Notes: a model not told the origin generated them from the sequence alone. Numbered from the stretch's first letter, positions 9,671-19,198 are shown. The stretch: 64,000 nt of DNA from Rubrivivax rivuli (GCF_004016505.1 NZ_SACR01000001.1:434001-498000), one strand, 5' to 3'. Numbers and translations are program-made.

Positions 9671-10978
9671 TCAGCGCGGCGTCAGGCGCCACAGGCGGGC
9701 CAGTGTCGCCGCACCGTCGCGGCCTTGCACGGTGGCCAGGGTCTGCTCGGCTTCGGCGCGCCGGCCCGCCTGGAGCTGGGCCGCGCCCAGGCGCAGGCGG
9801 GCGTCGTCGGCCCCCGCCTTCAGGCCCTTGGCCAGGGCTTCGGCCATCAGCGCCAGGCCTGCCGGTGCCTCGCCCCCGGCGGCCAGCGTGAGCCCCAGCG
9901 CGAAGAGCGGGCCGCCATCGGCCGCCGCGCGGGCGCTCTTTTCCTCGGCCGCACGCTGGCTGCGTTCGGCCGCCACGGCGGCAGCGGCCTGTTCGCGCTG
10001 CGTGCGCAGCGCGGGGCCATCGGGGCCCTGCGCAATGCGCGGCTGGGCCAGGGCTTCGTCCAGCACGGCCAGCGCCTCGGCCGGCTGGCCGGCGCGCAGG
10101 GCCAGGCGGGCGAGCTCGGCATGGGCCGCGGCGTCACCCAGCGCGCGGGTGTGGCGCAGCAGGCGGTAGGCGTCGATGGTGAGGCGGTCGGCGAAGTCGT
10201 CAGCGCCCTGCACGCGCACCACGAGCTCGGCCCAGATGGAGGGGCGGGGATGGTGGGTGGCCAGCGCCTCCAGCGTGGCAGCCAGCCCGGCTTCGTCCTT
10301 GGCGGCGCGCTGCGCGCGCAGCAGCAGTTGCAGCGTCTCTTCGCGTGGGGGCGTGCCGGCCGGCTGCTCGGCCAGCAGCGCGCGGGCCTGCTCGGTGGCA
10401 CCCGCGGCATCACCGGCAGCCAGCATCGCGCGCGCCAGCGCCACGCGCACCGCGGGCTCGCGGCCGCCTTGCTGCAGGTAGGCGCGGCCGGCACGCAGCA
10501 GGGCTTCGGTACGGCCCTGGGCTGCGGCAGCCCGGGTGGTGGCCAGCAGCAGCGGCAGTTGTTCGGCAGGCGGGACGGCGCCGGTGTCCAGCGCAGCCTG
10601 GAAGGCCTGCAGTGCCGTGGCATCGTCGCGCAAGGCCAGCGCGCTGCTGCCTTTCATGCGCAGCACGGTCTGGCGCTCGTGGGCGTTCGCACCCGGCACG
10701 GCTTCGGCCAGGCGCACCTGCGCGAGCGCTTCGGCCGCGCGGCCGGCCTGCAGCAGGGCCTGCGCGGCCTGCAAGGGTGCGGCGATCTCGGCGCGCACCG
10801 TGGGGGCCGAGGCGGCGGCGGCCGGCGCGGCCGCAGTCTGGGCGAGTGCCGCCGGACCGCTTGCCAGCACGACCGCCAGCACCGCGGCATGCACGACCGT
10901 GGGCACAACCCCCCTGCAGGCCGCCGGCACGGCCCCGTCGCCAGCGCGCCGCGCCCGCGGGGCAAGAGGCGCCTTCAT
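9671..10978 (-). CDS. Exported tetratricopeptide-like repeat protein
   Basis: The 435-residue protein has an N-terminal hydrophobic export signal (VVHAAVLAVVLASGPAALAQ) preceded by a basic stretch, then Ala/Leu-rich helical pairs throughout (for example AQALLQAGRAAEALAQVRLAE, LARLALRAGQPAEALAVLDEAL, RLGAAQLQAGRRAEAEQ), which fit tetratricopeptide repeats with low consensus. These usually act as binding scaffolds. Its ATG overlaps the stop of the upstream helix-hairpin-helix gene (ATGA), so the two are translated together. Its role, and whether it belongs to the sugar locus or only sits beside it, is unknown. Confidence 0.8.
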   Translation of the reverse strand: MKAPLAPRARRAGDGAVPAACRGVVPTVVHAAVLAVVLASGPAALAQTAAAPAAAASAPTVRAEIAAPLQAAQALLQAGRAAEALAQVRLAEAVPGANAHERQTVLRMKGSSALALRDDATALQAFQAALDTGAVPPAEQLPLLLATTRAAAAQGRTEALLRAGRAYLQQGGREPAVRVALARAMLAAGDAAGATEQARALLAEQPAGTPPREETLQLLLRAQRAAKDEAGLAATLEALATHHPRPSIWAELVVRVQGADDFADRLTIDAYRLLRHTRALGDAAAHAELARLALRAGQPAEALAVLDEALAQPRIAQGPDGPALRTQREQAAAAVAAERSQRAAEEKSARAAADGGPLFALGLTLAAGGEAPAGLALMAEALAKGLKAGADDARLRLGAAQLQAGRRAEAEQTLATVQGRDGAATLARLWRLTPR

Positions 10979-11322
10979 CGGGCTTGCGTGGCCTGCACCA
11001 CGCGCTCCAGCGCGCGCAGGCGGTTGCGCCAGCCCGGCGTCTCGACCGCCGAAACCACGGTCGCCACGACCTGCTGCACTCCGGCCCGGCGCAGCGCCTC
11101 CAGCGAGGCGAAGCCCGCGCGTTCCAGGCGTTCGACGGTGGTGGGGCCGATGCCGCGCTCGAGCAACAGGCGCTCGCGTTCGGCCGGGCTGAAGCGCGCG
11201 CCAGGCGCGGTGGCAGCGACGGCCGGCAACGCGCGCGCGGCCCGCGGGTTGGCGCGGACGGGCAGGCGCTGCCCAGGCCGAGGCCCTGAGGCGACGAAGA
11301 CACCGGTGGTGAGCAAAGGCAT
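10975..11322 (-). CDS. Small helix-hairpin-helix protein
   Basis: This 115-residue protein has one helix-hairpin-helix unit near its middle (ERGIGPTTVERLERAGFAS, then LEALRRAGV), as in DUF4332/ComEA/polymerase-type modules that bind DNA or other partners without sequence preference. No signal peptide is clear. The ATG at 11322 is preferred, with a GAGGG upstream; a TTG at 11349 is in frame. It is the first gene of a leftward unit with the exported TPR protein, an unusual partner for a HhH protein, so both may instead form part of an envelope complex. Function unknown. Confidence 0.7.
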   Translation of the reverse strand: MPLLTTGVFVASGPRPGQRLPVRANPRAARALPAVAATAPGARFSPAERERLLLERGIGPTTVERLERAGFASLEALRRAGVQQVVATVVSAVETPGWRNRLRALERVVQATQAR

Positions 11323-11394
11323 GGCAAGAGCCCTCGACGAAGCAGGCAACCCGCCCGCGGCGGGCGGCGACGATGGCGCAATCCTAGCCGGATT

Positions 11395-11406
11395 ACAAAC
11401 GATTGC
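11395..11406. promoter_or_regulatory. Possible degenerate LacI-type site (ACAAACGATTGC)
   Basis: This matches GCAATCGATTGC, the palindrome seen upstream of the MFS and TonB-receptor genes, at 10 of 12 positions. It lies about 125 bases upstream of a second variant in the amylosucrase promoter, in the space between the divergent HhH and amylosucrase genes. It could be an auxiliary operator for DNA looping or chance. Confidence 0.35.
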
Positions 11407-11516
11407 AGCATCCGGGTGATCCCGTAGTCGCCAGACACCCTGGCGACTGATTTACGCTGGGCAATGGCCTCTGTCGGCAAGCGACGGAGGCGGGTTGTGC
11501 CGCGGGACATCCCGCT

Positions 11517-11544
11517 TTGCAATCATTTGCAAATTGGGTATACC
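11517..11544 (+). promoter_or_regulatory. Amylosucrase promoter with overlapping LacI-type operator
   Basis: A sigma70-like promoter can be read: -35 TTGCAA (11517-11522), 16-base spacer, -10 TATACC (11539-11544). The -35 and spacer are covered by an inverted repeat with perfect 7-base arms, TTTGCAA and TTGCAAA around TCAT (11516-11533), related to the GCAATCGATTGC sites. A repressor bound here would block polymerase, so regulation by the adjacent LacI-type protein is inferred. Confidence 0.6.
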
Positions 11545-11592
11545 TCGCGGCTTCGATCCCTGGCGATTTGTTTCCTGCCCGACCGTCCGCCC

Positions 11593-13503
11593 ATGCTCCA
11601 CCCCCAGCACCAGACGCGCCTGCTCGTGGCGCACGCGCAGGCCGCGCTGCAACAGCAGCAGCCGCAGCTCCAGCAGCACGCGGGCTGGCCCGCCTTCCAG
11701 GCGCGCCTGCAGGTCCACCTGCCGGTGCTGGCCGCCGAGCTGCATGCCGTCTATGGCGAACGCGCCGATTTCCTGGACGTGCTGGGCGCGGCCGTTCTCA
11801 CGGCCTGGCAAGGCTGGTGCGAGCGCAGCGCCGCCCTGCGGGCGCTGGATGCGCAGCGCGAACACGAGCCACCGTGGTTCACGTCGGAGCGCGCCATCGG
11901 CGCCGTCTGCTACGCCGACCTCTGGGCTGGCGGCCTGGCGGGCGTGCGCGAGCGCGTGCCCTACCTGCGCGAGCTGGGCGTGACCTACCTGCACGTGATG
12001 CCGCCCTTCCAGGTGCCCGAGGGCCCGAACGATGGCGGCTACGCCGTCAGCAGCTACCGCGAGGTGAACCCGCGCCTGGGCAGCATGGCCGACCTGCGCG
12101 GGCTGGCCGAAGACCTGCGCCGCGCCGGCATCAGCCTGGTGCTGGACTTCGTGTTCAACCACACCGCCAGCGACCACGCCTGGGCGCGCGCCTGCGCGGC
12201 GGGGCAACCGGGCTTCGAAGACTTCTACATCGTCTACCCCGACCGGGCGATGCCCGACGCCTACGAGCGCACCGTGCGCGAGATCTTTCCCGACGAACAT
12301 GCGGGCGCCTTCTCGCAGCTGCCCGACGGGCGCTGGATCTGGACCACCTTCCACAGCTACCAGTGGGACCTGAACTACGCCAACCCGCACGTGTTCAACG
12401 CCATGGCCGGCGAGATGCTGGCCATCGCCAACCTGGGCGTGGAGGCGCTGCGCCTGGACGCCGTGGCCTTCATCTGGAAGCGCCTGGGCACGAGCTGCGA
12501 GAACCTGCCCGAGGCGCACCACCTCATCCGCGCCTTCAACGCGCTCGCGCGTCTGGCCGCGCCTTCGCTGGTGTTCAAGAGCGAGGCCATCGTCCACCCC
12601 GACGACGTGCTCAGCTACATCGGCCCGCACGAGTGCCAGATCTCCTACAACCCGCTGCAGATGGCGCTGCTGTGGAACAGCCTGGCCACGCGCGAGGTGA
12701 ACCTGCTGCAGGCCGCACTCAGCGAACGCCACGCACTGCCCGAGGGCACGGCCTGGGTGAACTACGTGCGCAGCCACGACGACATCGGCTGGACCTTTGC
12801 CGACGAAGACGCCGAACGCCTGGGCATCCGCGGCCACGACCACCGGCAGTTCCTCAACCGCTTCTACGTCAACCGCCACCCGGGCAGCTTCGCGCGGGGC
12901 GTGCCTTTCCAGGACAACCCGGCCACGGGCGACTGCCGGGTCAGCGGCACCTGCGCCTCGCTGTGCGGGCTGGAGCAGCGCGATGTGCACGCGGTGGCGC
13001 GCATCCTGCTGCTGCATGGCGTGGCCTTCTCGAGCGGGGGCCTGCCCTTGGTGTACCTGGGCGACGAACTCGGCCAGCTCAACGACCACGGCTACCTGCA
13101 GGACCCCGCCCGCGCCGGCGACAGCCGCTGGGTGCACCGCCCCGCGGCCAGCGCGCAGCGCTTTGCCGAGCGGCTGGACGCGGCCACCGACGCCGGCCGC
13201 ATCTTCGCGGGCTTCCAGCGCCTGGTGGCGGCACGCCAGCAACTGCCGGGGCTCCGTGGCGGCGCGCTGGTGCCCTTCCACAGCGGCAACCCGCACGTGC
13301 TGGGCTACCTGCGCGGGCAAGGGGCCGAGCGTGTGCTCGTGCTGGGCAACTTCAGCGAGCACCCGCAGCGCATCGACGCCGCGGTGTTCAGCGCCGGGCC
13401 GGCGCAGACCGCCTGCGCACTGGGCGGCACCCGCCACACGCTGCGCGACGGCCTGGGCCTGGCGCCCTATGCGCTGCTGTGGCTGCGTTATCCGGAAACT
13501 TGA
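11593..13503 (+). CDS. Amylosucrase (GH13)
   Basis: The 636-residue protein has the length of Neisseria amylosucrase and matches its remembered sequence along its whole length (GGYAVSSYRDVNP-like GGYAVSSYREVNP, EIFPDEHAGAFSQLPDGRW, YNPLQMALLWN, VNYVRSHDDIGWTFADEDA). Catalytic residues are Asp289 (nucleophile, RLDAV), Glu331 (acid/base, KSEAI) and Asp396 (RSHDD), a constant offset of three from the reference enzyme. It uses sucrose to build an alpha-1,4-glucan and releases fructose; no signal peptide is seen, so it acts in the cytoplasm. The ATG at 11593 gives the family N-terminus MLHPQHQ; upstream in-frame starts add a basic tail unlike the family. A LacI-type regulator follows within 51 bases, and a fructokinase gene nearby would consume the fructose. 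Confidence 0.95.
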   Translation: MLHPQHQTRLLVAHAQAALQQQQPQLQQHAGWPAFQARLQVHLPVLAAELHAVYGERADFLDVLGAAVLTAWQGWCERSAALRALDAQREHEPPWFTSERAIGAVCYADLWAGGLAGVRERVPYLRELGVTYLHVMPPFQVPEGPNDGGYAVSSYREVNPRLGSMADLRGLAEDLRRAGISLVLDFVFNHTASDHAWARACAAGQPGFEDFYIVYPDRAMPDAYERTVREIFPDEHAGAFSQLPDGRWIWTTFHSYQWDLNYANPHVFNAMAGEMLAIANLGVEALRLDAVAFIWKRLGTSCENLPEAHHLIRAFNALARLAAPSLVFKSEAIVHPDDVLSYIGPHECQISYNPLQMALLWNSLATREVNLLQAALSERHALPEGTAWVNYVRSHDDIGWTFADEDAERLGIRGHDHRQFLNRFYVNRHPGSFARGVPFQDNPATGDCRVSGTCASLCGLEQRDVHAVARILLLHGVAFSSGGLPLVYLGDELGQLNDHGYLQDPARAGDSRWVHRPAASAQRFAERLDAATDAGRIFAGFQRLVAARQQLPGLRGGALVPFHSGNPHVLGYLRGQGAERVLVLGNFSEHPQRIDAAVFSAGPAQTACALGGTRHTLRDGLGLAPYALLWLRYPET

Positions 13504-13554
13504 ACGGTGGCGACACGGCGCCGGGCGCCCCAAGGTTTAAGCTCGCGCCCCGAG

Positions 13555-14652
13555 ATGCCCCGCACGCCCAAGACACCGCAGCCGCCGGCCCCCACGGCCC
13601 CGCCCCCCGCACCTGCCACCGACCCGCGTGACGCGCGGCAGGCCTCGCGTCTGCAGATGGCCGACATCGCAAGGCTGGCGGGCGTCTCGGTGGCCACGGT
13701 CTCGCGGGCGCTGGCGGGCAGCACGCTCGTCAACGCCGCCACGCGCGAACGGGTGGCCGAGCTGGCGCGCTCGCTGAACTACACCGTCAACGTGGCGGCC
13801 AAGAACCTGCGGCTGCGCCAGAACCGCACCGTCTCGGTGGTGGTGCCCTTCGACGCCGACCTGCGCCAACCGTTGTCGGACCCTTTCTTCCTCAGCCTCA
13901 TCGGCAACCTGGCCGACGCGCTGACCGACCGTGGCCACGAGATGCTGCTGTCGCGCGTGGATGCCAACCGGCTCGACCTCGCCGCGCAGGGTGTGGAGGC
14001 CGGCCGTGCAGCGGGGCTCATCCTCGTGGGGCAGTGGCGCCACCACGACCAGCTCAACGCACTGGCGGTGCGCGGCCTGCCTCTGGCGGTGTGGGGCGCG
14101 GCGCTGCCCGGGCAGGCCTATGCGACCGTGGGTTCGGACAACGTGCAGGGCGGCCGCCTGGCCACCAGCCACCTGTGGCAGCAAGGTGCGCGCCGCATCG
14201 CCTTCTTCGGCGACTGGCAGCTGCCCGAGGTGGGCCAGCGCCACCAGGGCTACCTGCAGGCGCTGGAGGCGGTGAACGCCCGCCCGGCGGCCAAGCTGAT
14301 GCTGCCGGTGCCCTTCGTGAACAGCGCCATCGAGGCGGCGGTGGAAAACCTGGTGGCCAGCGGCACGCGCTTCGACGCCGTCTTCGCCGCGAGCGACCTG
14401 ATGGCCATGACGGTGATCAGCACCCTGCGCCGCCTGGGGCGGCAGGTGCCGCAGGACGTGCTGGTGGCCGGCTACGACGACATCCCGCTGGCCGAGCACT
14501 TCCACCCCCCGCTGAGCACCGTGCGCCAGCCCCTGGGCGAAGCCGGGCCTGCGCTGGTGGCCGAGGTGCTGGCGCAGATCGGTGGCGCACGGCCGAGTTC
14601 GCGGGTGCTGCCGACGACCTTCCACGCGCGGGAAAGCTCGCAGCGCGCCTGA
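13555..14652 (+). CDS. LacI-type transcriptional regulator (sucrose half)
   Basis: This 365-residue repressor-type protein has a proline-rich N-terminal extension of about 35 residues, then a LacI helix-turn-helix and hinge (ADIARLAGVSVATVSRALAG, then AKNLRLR) and a periplasmic-binding-protein-like sensor domain (VGSDNVQGGRLATSHL, FAASDLMAMTVISTLRRLG, VAGYDDIPLAEHF). The ATG at 13555 is used; a GTG at 13507 is in frame but lies almost at the amylosucrase stop. It sits between the amylosucrase and sucrose-type MFS genes, both of which carry GCAATCGATTGC-like palindromes in their promoters, so it is the likely ligand-released repressor of these genes and of the TonB receptor. The effector (sucrose, fructose or a phosphate of these) is not shown by sequence. 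Confidence 0.92.
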   Translation: MPRTPKTPQPPAPTAPPPAPATDPRDARQASRLQMADIARLAGVSVATVSRALAGSTLVNAATRERVAELARSLNYTVNVAAKNLRLRQNRTVSVVVPFDADLRQPLSDPFFLSLIGNLADALTDRGHEMLLSRVDANRLDLAAQGVEAGRAAGLILVGQWRHHDQLNALAVRGLPLAVWGAALPGQAYATVGSDNVQGGRLATSHLWQQGARRIAFFGDWQLPEVGQRHQGYLQALEAVNARPAAKLMLPVPFVNSAIEAAVENLVASGTRFDAVFAASDLMAMTVISTLRRLGRQVPQDVLVAGYDDIPLAEHFHPPLSTVRQPLGEAGPALVAEVLAQIGGARPSSRVLPTTFHARESSQRA

Positions 14653-14725
14653 AGGTACCGCCGGGCTCGCGGCGCGGCTGAACCGCCCAGCCGAGCCGCC
14701 TGGGCGCAGCCCTGCGGGTAATCAC

Positions 14726-14756
14726 GATTGCAATCGATTGCGGCGCTTCCTAAGCT
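14726..14756 (+). promoter_or_regulatory. MFS promoter with palindromic operator GCAATCGATTGC
   Basis: A perfect 12-base palindrome lies at 14730-14741 and overlaps a second one, CGATTGCAATCG, at 14726-14737. A possible promoter has -35 TTGCAA (14728-14733), 17-base spacer and -10 TAAGCT (14751-14756), so the operator covers the -35 and spacer. The same 12-mer occurs upstream of the TonB-receptor gene. Confidence 0.65.
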
Positions 14757-14785
14757 GCCGCTACCGTCAACCCGGGTGCCTGTCC

Positions 14786-16135
14786 ATGAGCGCTTCCCTC
14801 GCCAAGCCGCTGCTGTCTGCGCGGCAGATCCTGCAGATGAACGTCGGCTTCCTCGGCCTGCAGTTCAGCTTCGGGCTGCAGCAGAGCAACATGAGCCCGA
14901 TCTACGCCTACCTGGGCGCCGACGAATCGGCGCTGCCGCTGCTGTACCTGGCCGGGCCGGTGACGGGCCTGCTGGTGCAGCCCATCGTCGGCGCGATGAG
15001 CGACCGCACGCTCTCGAAGTACGGCCGCCGCACGCCCTACTTCCTGATCGGTGCCGTGCTGTGTTCGCTGAGCCTGCTGGCCATGCCCTACAGCGCGGCG
15101 CTGTGGATGGCGGCCAGCCTGCTGTGGATCCTGGACGCGGCCAACAACATCACGATGGAGCCCTACCGCGCCTACGTGAGCGACCGCCTCGACGAGAAGC
15201 AGCACGCCAGCGGCTTCCTCACGCAAAGTGCCTTCACGGGGCTGGCCCAGACCTTGAGCTACCTCGCGCCCTCCATCCTGGTGTGGATGGGCATGAACCG
15301 CGATGCGGTGGACAGCAACGGCATCCCCGACATCACCAAGATCTCCTTCTTCATCGGTGCGGCGCTGTCGCTGTGCACCATCCTCTACTCGGTGCTGACG
15401 GTGCGCGAGCTGCCGCTGACCGAGTCGCAGATCGCCGCCATCCGCGCGCACAAGGCGCAGCGCAGCGGCTGGCTCTCGACCTTCGTCGAGATCAAGGACG
15501 CCTTCGTCGACATGCCCAAGGCCATGCGCCAGCTGGCGCTGATGAAGCTCTTCCAGTGGTACGCCATGGTCTGCTACTGGCAGTACGTGGTGCACGCGCT
15601 GGCACGCTCGCTGTACGACACCTCGGATGCCAGCTCGGCCGGCTTCCGCGAGGCCGTGCTCACCAACGGGCAGGCCGGCGGCTTCTACAACGCCGTGGCC
15701 TGCGTGGCCGCGTTCGCGATGGTGCCCTTCACGCGGCGCCACGGCGCCAAGGCCGTGCATGCGCTGTGCCTCACGGCCGGCGGCATCGGCATGATGGCGC
15801 TGCCCGGCCTGCAGGACAAAGCCTGGATCTTCCTGCCCATGGTGGGCATCGGCCTGGCCTGGGGCAGCATCATGGGCAACCCCTACGTGATGCTGGCCAA
15901 GAGCATCCCGCCCGAGCGCACGGGCGTGTACATGGGCATCTTCAACATGTTCATCGTGGTGCCCATGCTGATCCAGAGCTTCACGCTGCCGCTGTTCTAC
16001 AAGCCGCTGCTGGGCGGCGACCCGCGCAACGTGGTGGTGCTGGCCGGTGTGCTGCTGATCGCCGCGGCCGTGGCCACGCTGCTGGTGAAGGTGCCCGAGA
16101 AAGCCCCCGACAGCCTGGCCGACGCGGCGCGCTGA
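14786..16135 (+). CDS. MFS sugar transporter, sucrose (SUC/GPH-like) type
   Basis: This 449-residue inner-membrane protein has about twelve hydrophobic segments. The loop DRTLSKYGRRTPYF after the second segment is the signature of the sucrose/GPH-type cation symporters (compare SKYGRRRP in plant sucrose carriers), and the stretch ANNITMEPYRAYVSDRL is also typical of that group. It would carry sucrose or a related glucoside into the cytoplasm with protons. The ATG at 14786 gives a normal N-terminus ahead of the first segment. It follows the LacI-type gene by 133 bases with its own promoter and operator, and precedes the convergent GH32 gene. Confidence 0.9.
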   Translation: MSASLAKPLLSARQILQMNVGFLGLQFSFGLQQSNMSPIYAYLGADESALPLLYLAGPVTGLLVQPIVGAMSDRTLSKYGRRTPYFLIGAVLCSLSLLAMPYSAALWMAASLLWILDAANNITMEPYRAYVSDRLDEKQHASGFLTQSAFTGLAQTLSYLAPSILVWMGMNRDAVDSNGIPDITKISFFIGAALSLCTILYSVLTVRELPLTESQIAAIRAHKAQRSGWLSTFVEIKDAFVDMPKAMRQLALMKLFQWYAMVCYWQYVVHALARSLYDTSDASSAGFREAVLTNGQAGGFYNAVACVAAFAMVPFTRRHGAKAVHALCLTAGGIGMMALPGLQDKAWIFLPMVGIGLAWGSIMGNPYVMLAKSIPPERTGVYMGIFNMFIVVPMLIQSFTLPLFYKPLLGGDPRNVVVLAGVLLIAAAVATLLVKVPEKAPDSLADAAR

Positions 16136-16158
16136 GCACCGCGGCGGCGGCGCGCCCT

Positions 16159-17646
16159 TCAGCCCAGGGCCTGCAGCCGCAGGCCCTGCACCGGGCCTTG
16201 GCACAGCAGCCGGCCCCAGGGTGCGCGCGGGAAGACCTGGCTCGTCAGCACGCTGCAGCCCTCGTCGGCAAACAGCTCCACCGAACTGGTGTCGAGCACC
16301 AGCGTCAGCGTGAGCGCTTCGCCAGCCGCCCAGCGTGGCACCTCGTGGCGCGCGGCGAAGGCTGGGTGGAAGCCGGTCTCGCCGGCCAGGCGGCGGTCGA
16401 TGAAGTACACGCCATCCACGGCATCGAAGCCGACGCGCAGGCCATCGCCGAGCCCGTTGTCGAAGAGCAGGCTGAAACTCTCGCGCGCATCGGCCTGGCA
16501 CGTGAGCCATGCACAGCCGCCGGCCGCCTGCAGCGCGAAGTTCAATGCCTCCGCCGGATCGCCGGTCTGCCACAGCACCGGGCCCAGGCCTGCCTGCACT
16601 TCGCGCGCGGGCGTGCTGCACAGGCGCCAGACGCCGCCGGGGCCTGCACCGCTGCGGCGCAGCTGCAGTTCGCGCGGCAGCGTCATCGCGCCGCGCCAGG
16701 GGGCGGTGGGCAGCTCCCGGGCGTAATCCCAGTTGTTCATCCAGCCGATGAAGACGGCGCGGCCGTCGGGCACGCCAGCCCAGGTGACGCCGGCGTAGTT
16801 GTCGGGGCCGTGGTCGATCCAGCGCACGCCGGGGCCTTCGGGATCGGCGTGGAAGTGCGTGCCGTCGAAGTGGCCCACGAAGTACTGCGTGGCCGAGCCC
16901 CCGGCCGGGCCGCCCTTCACCAGGCTCACCAGCAACACCCAGAGCTCGCCCTCGGGCGTGGGCAAGGGGAAGAGATCGGGGCACTCCCAGACGCCGTCGT
17001 GCGCGCCCAGGCCGGCGCCGAAGTCGCTCTCGTGCACCCAGTGGCGCAGATCGGCTGCACTGTAGAAGGCGATGTGGTCGCCCACGGCCAGCGCCATCAG
17101 CCAGCGCTGGCGCTCGGGCAGCCAGCGCAGCTTGGGGTCGCGGAAATCGCGCGTGCCCGGGGTGCCGGGGTTGGGCAGCACGGGGGGGCCCGGCAGGCGC
17201 TGCCACTGCCCGCCGCCATCGAGGCTGTAGGCCAGGGCCTGGTGCTGGAAGGTCGCCTGGCCGGCCTGCGCGGCGGCTTCGTCATGCAGCGTGTACAGCG
17301 CCACCAGCGGCGGCGCCCCGGCGCTGCCCAGGCCGCTGGTGTGGGCGGCATCGAGCACCGCGCTGCCCGAGAACACCATGCCTGCCGCGGTGGGCGCCAG
17401 CGCCACGCCGTGGTCTTGCCACACGCGCAGGTCGCTGCTGCTGGCGTGGCCCCAGTGCATGGGGCCCCACACGCGGCTGTGCGGGTGGAACTGGTAGAAG
17501 AGATGCCAGCGGCCGGCGTGCCACACCAGGCCGTTGGGGTCGTTCATCCACCACGCGGGCGGCGTGAAGTGCAGGCGCGGGCGCCAGTGCGGCGTGGGCA
17601 GCGCGCCGTCGGGGCCGGGCAGGCCGGGTGGCGAGGTTTCAGACAC
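16159..17646 (-). CDS. GH32 beta-fructofuranosidase (sucrose hydrolase type)
   Basis: The 495-residue enzyme has the three GH32 acidic motifs: WMNDPNG (nucleophile Asp, near residue 35), FRDPK (transition-state Asp) and WECPDLF (acid/base Glu), on a five-bladed propeller, followed by a C-terminal beta-sandwich with [19 protein letters not shown]. It cleaves terminal beta-fructose from sucrose or fructans. No signal peptide is visible, so it is probably cytoplasmic. The GTG start at 17646 overlaps the end of the halogenase gene by 8 bases, which implies translational coupling; a frame extension upstream of it lies wholly inside the halogenase gene. It ends 23 bases from the convergent MFS gene. 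Confidence 0.93.
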   Translation of the reverse strand: MSETSPPGLPGPDGALPTPHWRPRLHFTPPAWWMNDPNGLVWHAGRWHLFYQFHPHSRVWGPMHWGHASSSDLRVWQDHGVALAPTAAGMVFSGSAVLDAAHTSGLGSAGAPPLVALYTLHDEAAAQAGQATFQHQALAYSLDGGGQWQRLPGPPVLPNPGTPGTRDFRDPKLRWLPERQRWLMALAVGDHIAFYSAADLRHWVHESDFGAGLGAHDGVWECPDLFPLPTPEGELWVLLVSLVKGGPAGGSATQYFVGHFDGTHFHADPEGPGVRWIDHGPDNYAGVTWAGVPDGRAVFIGWMNNWDYARELPTAPWRGAMTLPRELQLRRSGAGPGGVWRLCSTPAREVQAGLGPVLWQTGDPAEALNFALQAAGGCAWLTCQADARESFSLLFDNGLGDGLRVGFDAVDGVYFIDRRLAGETGFHPAFAARHEVPRWAAGEALTLTLVLDTSSVELFADEGCSVLTSQVFPRAPWGRLLCQGPVQGLRLQALG

Positions 17647-19198
17647 GCGCAACGGGCGCGGCCGGCGCGTGGCGCTGCAGGAAAGCGGCGTGCGTGGGCT
17701 GGGCCTCCGCCGCCTGCGCCATGGCCGCACGCTGGCGCTGCAGCACCGAGGCACCGTCCAGCGGGCGCAGATCGACCATGGGGTCGTGGCGCTCGGGCCA
17801 GTGCAGCTGCCCGATGTGCACGGCCAGCCAGCTGGCGGCGCCGAAGAGATCGGGGCCGTCGCTCACCAGCCGGCCGTAGCGGCGGAAGTGCGCCATCTTG
17901 TACTGCAGCGTCTCGGGGATGGCCATCTCGGCGCAGTAGCGCCACAGCGGCTGGTTCAGCCCGCTGCGCTGCGCGTTGAGCTTGTAGTGCAGCACGAGGA
18001 AATCGCGGATGCGCTCGAACTCCTGCACGCCGATGCGGTTGTACTCGGCCGTCACCAGCGGGTCGAAATCGCGGTCGGGCCACAGCGCCAGCAAACGCGA
18101 CAGGCCTGACTGCACCAGGTGCAGGCTGGTGCTTTCCAGCGGCTCCATGAAGCCGCTGGCCAGCCCGACGGCCACCACGTTGCGGTGCCAGAGCTGCTTG
18201 CGCCGGCCGGTGACGAAGCGCAGCGGCCGCGGCTCGCCCAGGGCCTCGCCGTCGAGGTGGCTCTTCAGCGTGGCGGCGGCCTCGTCGTCGCTGATGTACT
18301 GGCTGCAGTAGACGTAGCCGTTGCCGGTGCGGTGCTGCAGCGGGATGCGCCACTGCCAGCCCGCCGCCCGCGCCGTGCTGCGCGTGTAAGGCAGCAGCGG
18401 CCCGGCCGACGCGCAGGGCATGGCCATGGCGCGGTCGCAGGGCAGCCAGTGGCGCCAGTCTTCGTAGCCGGTGTGCAGCGCTTCCTCGATGAGCAGGCCG
18501 CGGAAGCCCGAGCAATCGATGAAGAGGTCGCCTTCCACGCTGCGACCGTCGGCGAGTTGCACGGCCTCGACGAAGCCGTCGTGCCCGCGCAGCCGCGTGC
18601 CGGTGATGCGGCCTTCCAGCCGCTGCACGCCGCGTGATTCGGACAGCTCGCGCAGGAAGCGCGCGTAGAGCCCGGCGTCGAAGTGGTAGGCGTAGTCGAA
18701 GGTCGACATCACGCTGCGCGGGTCGCCGCTGGGCCGCTCGAAGCGAGCGCGGCGCGCGAGGTTCCAGGCCATGGAGTGTTCGTCCAGCCCGGCCACGCCT
18801 GGCGTGTGGCGGTGGCGCAGCCAGTGCTGGTGCAGCGGCGCCAGGTCGAAGGCCAGGCCGTGCGGGCCGAAGGGGTGGAAGTAGCGGTGACCCTCGGCGC
18901 CCCAGTTCACGAACTCGATGCCCAGCTTGCAGCTGCCCTGGGTGCGGCGCAGGAACTCGGCCTCGTCGATGCCCAGCATCTGGTTGAACAGGCGGATGGG
19001 CGGGATGGTGGCCTCGCCCACGCCAACGGTGCCGATCTCTTCGGATTCCACCAGCGTGATGCGGCAGGCGGTGCCCACCGCGCGGGAGAGGGCGGCCGCG
19101 CTCATCCAGCCGGCGGAGCCGCCCCCGACGATGACGACGTGGCGGATGCGGCGGTCTTCAGGCGTGTGCATGGTGGGGCTCTGTGGGCTGGCGGTCAT
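17639..19198 (-). CDS. Flavin-dependent tryptophan-halogenase family protein
   Basis: The 519-residue protein has the FAD motif GGGSAGW near residue 25, the conserved catalytic Lys (Lys91, GSCKLGIEF), and the halogenase signature WxWxIP (GWQWRIPLQ), so all key residues of FADH2-dependent halogenases are present. Characterised members oxidise chloride or bromide and halogenate tryptophan or other indoles. Homologues of unknown substrate are often found beside TonB receptors in sugar-use loci, as here: it lies between the receptor and GH32 genes. A second ATG at 19171 would remove nine residues. No flavin reductase gene is near. Its place in a sugar locus is not explained by known chemistry. 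Confidence 0.9.
   Translation of the reverse strand: MTASPQSPTMHTPEDRRIRHVVIVGGGSAGWMSAAALSRAVGTACRITLVESEEIGTVGVGEATIPPIRLFNQMLGIDEAEFLRRTQGSCKLGIEFVNWGAEGHRYFHPFGPHGLAFDLAPLHQHWLRHRHTPGVAGLDEHSMAWNLARRARFERPSGDPRSVMSTFDYAYHFDAGLYARFLRELSESRGVQRLEGRITGTRLRGHDGFVEAVQLADGRSVEGDLFIDCSGFRGLLIEEALHTGYEDWRHWLPCDRAMAMPCASAGPLLPYTRSTARAAGWQWRIPLQHRTGNGYVYCSQYISDDEAAATLKSHLDGEALGEPRPLRFVTGRRKQLWHRNVVAVGLASGFMEPLESTSLHLVQSGLSRLLALWPDRDFDPLVTAEYNRIGVQEFERIRDFLVLHYKLNAQRSGLNQPLWRYCAEMAIPETLQYKMAHFRRYGRLVSDGPDLFGAASWLAVHIGQLHWPERHDPMVDLRPLDGASVLQRQRAAMAQAAEAQPTHAAFLQRHAPAAPVARV

Noticed and set aside
14728..17979. A 1083-codon open frame on the plus strand across the MFS and GH32 genes
   Set aside because: It crosses two convergent recognised genes in other frames and shows only low-complexity translation.
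17639..19198. A halogenated natural-product gene cluster around the halogenase
   Set aside because: No synthetase, peptide precursor, flavin reductase or tailoring gene is near; neighbours are all sugar genes.
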